From the NCBI GenBank assembly GCA_018814465.1, contig JAHIZR010000020.1:1-7609 (forward strand): DNA of 7,609 nucleotides. Reading direction: 5' to 3'. The stretch comes from a bacterium (lineage in GTDB: Bacteria; Electryoneota; RPQS01). Positions 6,945 to 7,609 of this stretch are shown here, piece after piece. The translations under genes and the position numbers were made by a program. The notes under the pieces are model-generated. The model was given only the letters and a program-made list of their open reading frames with translations. It was not told the origin of the DNA and made no database searches. The stretch's first letter is position 1; each line of letters opens with the position of its first letter.

Positions 6945-7609
6945 CCTCGCAGCCTCCTGACCAGCCACGGCACAAACTTGTCGCCAAGCTTCTCCGTATA
7001 GGCTTTATAAGTCCGGTCCAGCCACGTCGGCTTTTCGATATCCACGAATTTCCCGCAGATCAGCGGACCTGAAATTCCGAGATATCGGTATCGGCAGGCG
7101 CGGCTCCGTTTCGAATAATGCTGTTGTCATGATAATGCTTCATCAAATCAAATCCGGTTCCTAACTTGTTCAGACGCGCATACAATGTCGAGCAGGGCGC
7201 GACGATTTCGATCATGGAGAAACCTCTCTTCTGCAAGGCGTCCTTCATGGAATTTGTCGTCCGTCGCACGTGCAGCGCGGTCCAGCGGGCGACATACACT
7301 GCCCCGCAGGCGGCGGCGAGTCGTGAGATATTGAAGGGCGGCTCGGTGCTGCCGTATGGAGTGGTCGAGGTCCGCGCCGTCGGCGGAGTCGTGGGCGCGG
7401 CTTGACCGCCGGTCATGCCATAGATAAAATTATTCACGCACACGACCATAATGTCCATATTCCGCCGCGCCGCGTGAATAAAGTGATTGCCTCCGATCGC
7501 GCACAAATCTCCGTCGCCGGAAAAAACGATTACTTTCAAATCGGGATTCGCCAGTTTCAATCCGGTGGCGAAGGGAATCGCCCGTCCGTGTGTCGTATGA
7601 AACGAATCC
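6941..7609 (-). CDS. korB: 2-oxoacid:ferredoxin oxidoreductase beta subunit, 5'-partial, with an apparent frameshift
   Basis: Thiamine-diphosphate subunit of a 2-oxoacid (probably 2-oxoglutarate) ferredoxin oxidoreductase, a cytoplasmic enzyme interconverting 2-oxoacid plus CoA with acyl-CoA, CO2 and reduced ferredoxin. About 222 residues are visible. The N-terminus, which in this family carries the CxxC iron-sulfur motif, lies beyond the window edge. Visible landmarks, numbered from the first complete codon, are FHTTHGRAIPFATG (3-16), the ThDP/Mg motif GDGD (31-34) followed by GGNHFIHAARRN, and NNFIYGMTGGQ (59-69). The direct frame stops at 7060-7062, but the frame shifted by one base from about 7078 continues with GISGPLICGKFVDIEKPTW and ends at TGA 6943-6941, which overlaps the GTG start of korC. 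The open tail matches what KorB proteins carry, so I annotate one gene with a 1-nt deletion. Whether the deletion is real or a sequencing error cannot be seen. The choice of 2-oxoglutarate over other 2-oxoacids is less sure than the family. Confidence 0.92.
6953..6958 (-). promoter_or_regulatory. Shine-Dalgarno site for korC
   Basis: AGGAGG on the minus strand, 8 nt upstream of the GTG at 6944. It lies inside the 3' end of korB and decides the korC start in favour of this GTG over the in-frame GTG 24 nt upstream. Confidence 0.75.
7060..7083 (-). other. Apparent -1 nt frameshift site in korB
   Basis: The zero frame reads ADTDIS and then only five non-conserved residues (EFQVR) before TGA at 7062-7060. 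If one base is supplied after the TC at 7080-7079, so that codons resume as GGA at 7078-7076, the protein continues with 45 residues typical of KorB C-termini. I see no canonical X-XXY-YYZ slippery heptamer here (local sequence ATC TCG GAA TTT CAG), which argues against programmed frameshifting. A sequencing or assembly indel is the simplest explanation, and a real recent mutation is the alternative. Confidence 0.85.

Noticed and set aside
6944..6968. korC starting at the upstream GTG at 6968
   Set aside because: It would overlap restored korB by 28 nt and has no Shine-Dalgarno at proper spacing, whereas the GTG at 6944 has AGGAGG 8 nt upstream and a 4-nt overlap.
7060..7083. Programmed -1 frameshift in korB
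   Set aside because: No slippery heptamer is evident, and a stop-truncated KorB would lack a conserved tail; an indel error is simpler.

Overview
The window is one minus-strand operon fragment from an anaerobic bacterium, plus about 330 bases of non-coding sequence beyond its 3' end. Read in the direction of transcription (high to low coordinates) it holds four genes. First comes the 3' part of korB, a 2-oxoacid:ferredoxin oxidoreductase beta subunit. It is followed by korC (gamma subunit), a very large fused hdrA (heterodisulfide reductase A type, about 1,499 residues), and a fusion of MvhD, HdrC and HdrB-type domains (528 residues). The genes overlap: GTGA between korB and korC, 32 nt between korC and hdrA, and ATGA between hdrA and the last gene. 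This points to one transcript and tight translational coupling.

Two things are hidden from a simple ORF call. (1) hdrA is interrupted by an in-frame TGA exactly where HdrA proteins carry a conserved cysteine (the D-C-S-x-C-I-L motif). A perfect 7-bp stem with a GGTC loop begins 20 nt after the TGA, as in a bacterial SECIS element. The gene is therefore best read as one selenoprotein, not as a 71-codon fragment plus a separate gene. TGA is also the stop codon of hdrA itself and of restored korB, so genome-wide recoding is unlikely. (2) korB is broken by an apparent 1-nt loss. Restoring the frame recovers 45 conserved C-terminal residues and ends at a TGA overlapping the korC GTG start, which also relocates that start.

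The HdrA protein is a nested fusion. An HdrA unit with Sec carries a GltD-like NAD(P)H/FAD module inside it, and a second complete HdrA unit without the Cys/Sec motif follows, ending in two [4Fe-4S] ferredoxin motifs. The next gene supplies MvhD, HdrC and two CCG domains. Together with KorBC, the set looks like a cytoplasmic flavin and iron-sulfur electron-transfer complex linking 2-oxoacid oxidation or synthesis to ferredoxin, NAD(P)H and a thiol/disulfide-type or other partner, possibly by flavin-based electron bifurcation. That role is inferred from domains only.

The organism is probably a bacterium: the SECIS-like hairpin lies in the coding region just after the UGA, whereas archaeal SECIS elements lie in untranslated regions. 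Shine-Dalgarno motifs are clear and base composition is moderately GC-rich. Sulfate-reducing or syntrophic Desulfobacterota or an anaerobic candidate phylum would fit, but the window does not decide.

Positions 1-332 contain no convincing gene. They hold a second, slightly diverged copy of the last 50 bases or so of the final gene, separated from it by a segment with a perfect 11-bp hairpin and long G-tracts, then an AT-rich stretch with a weak terminator-like structure.
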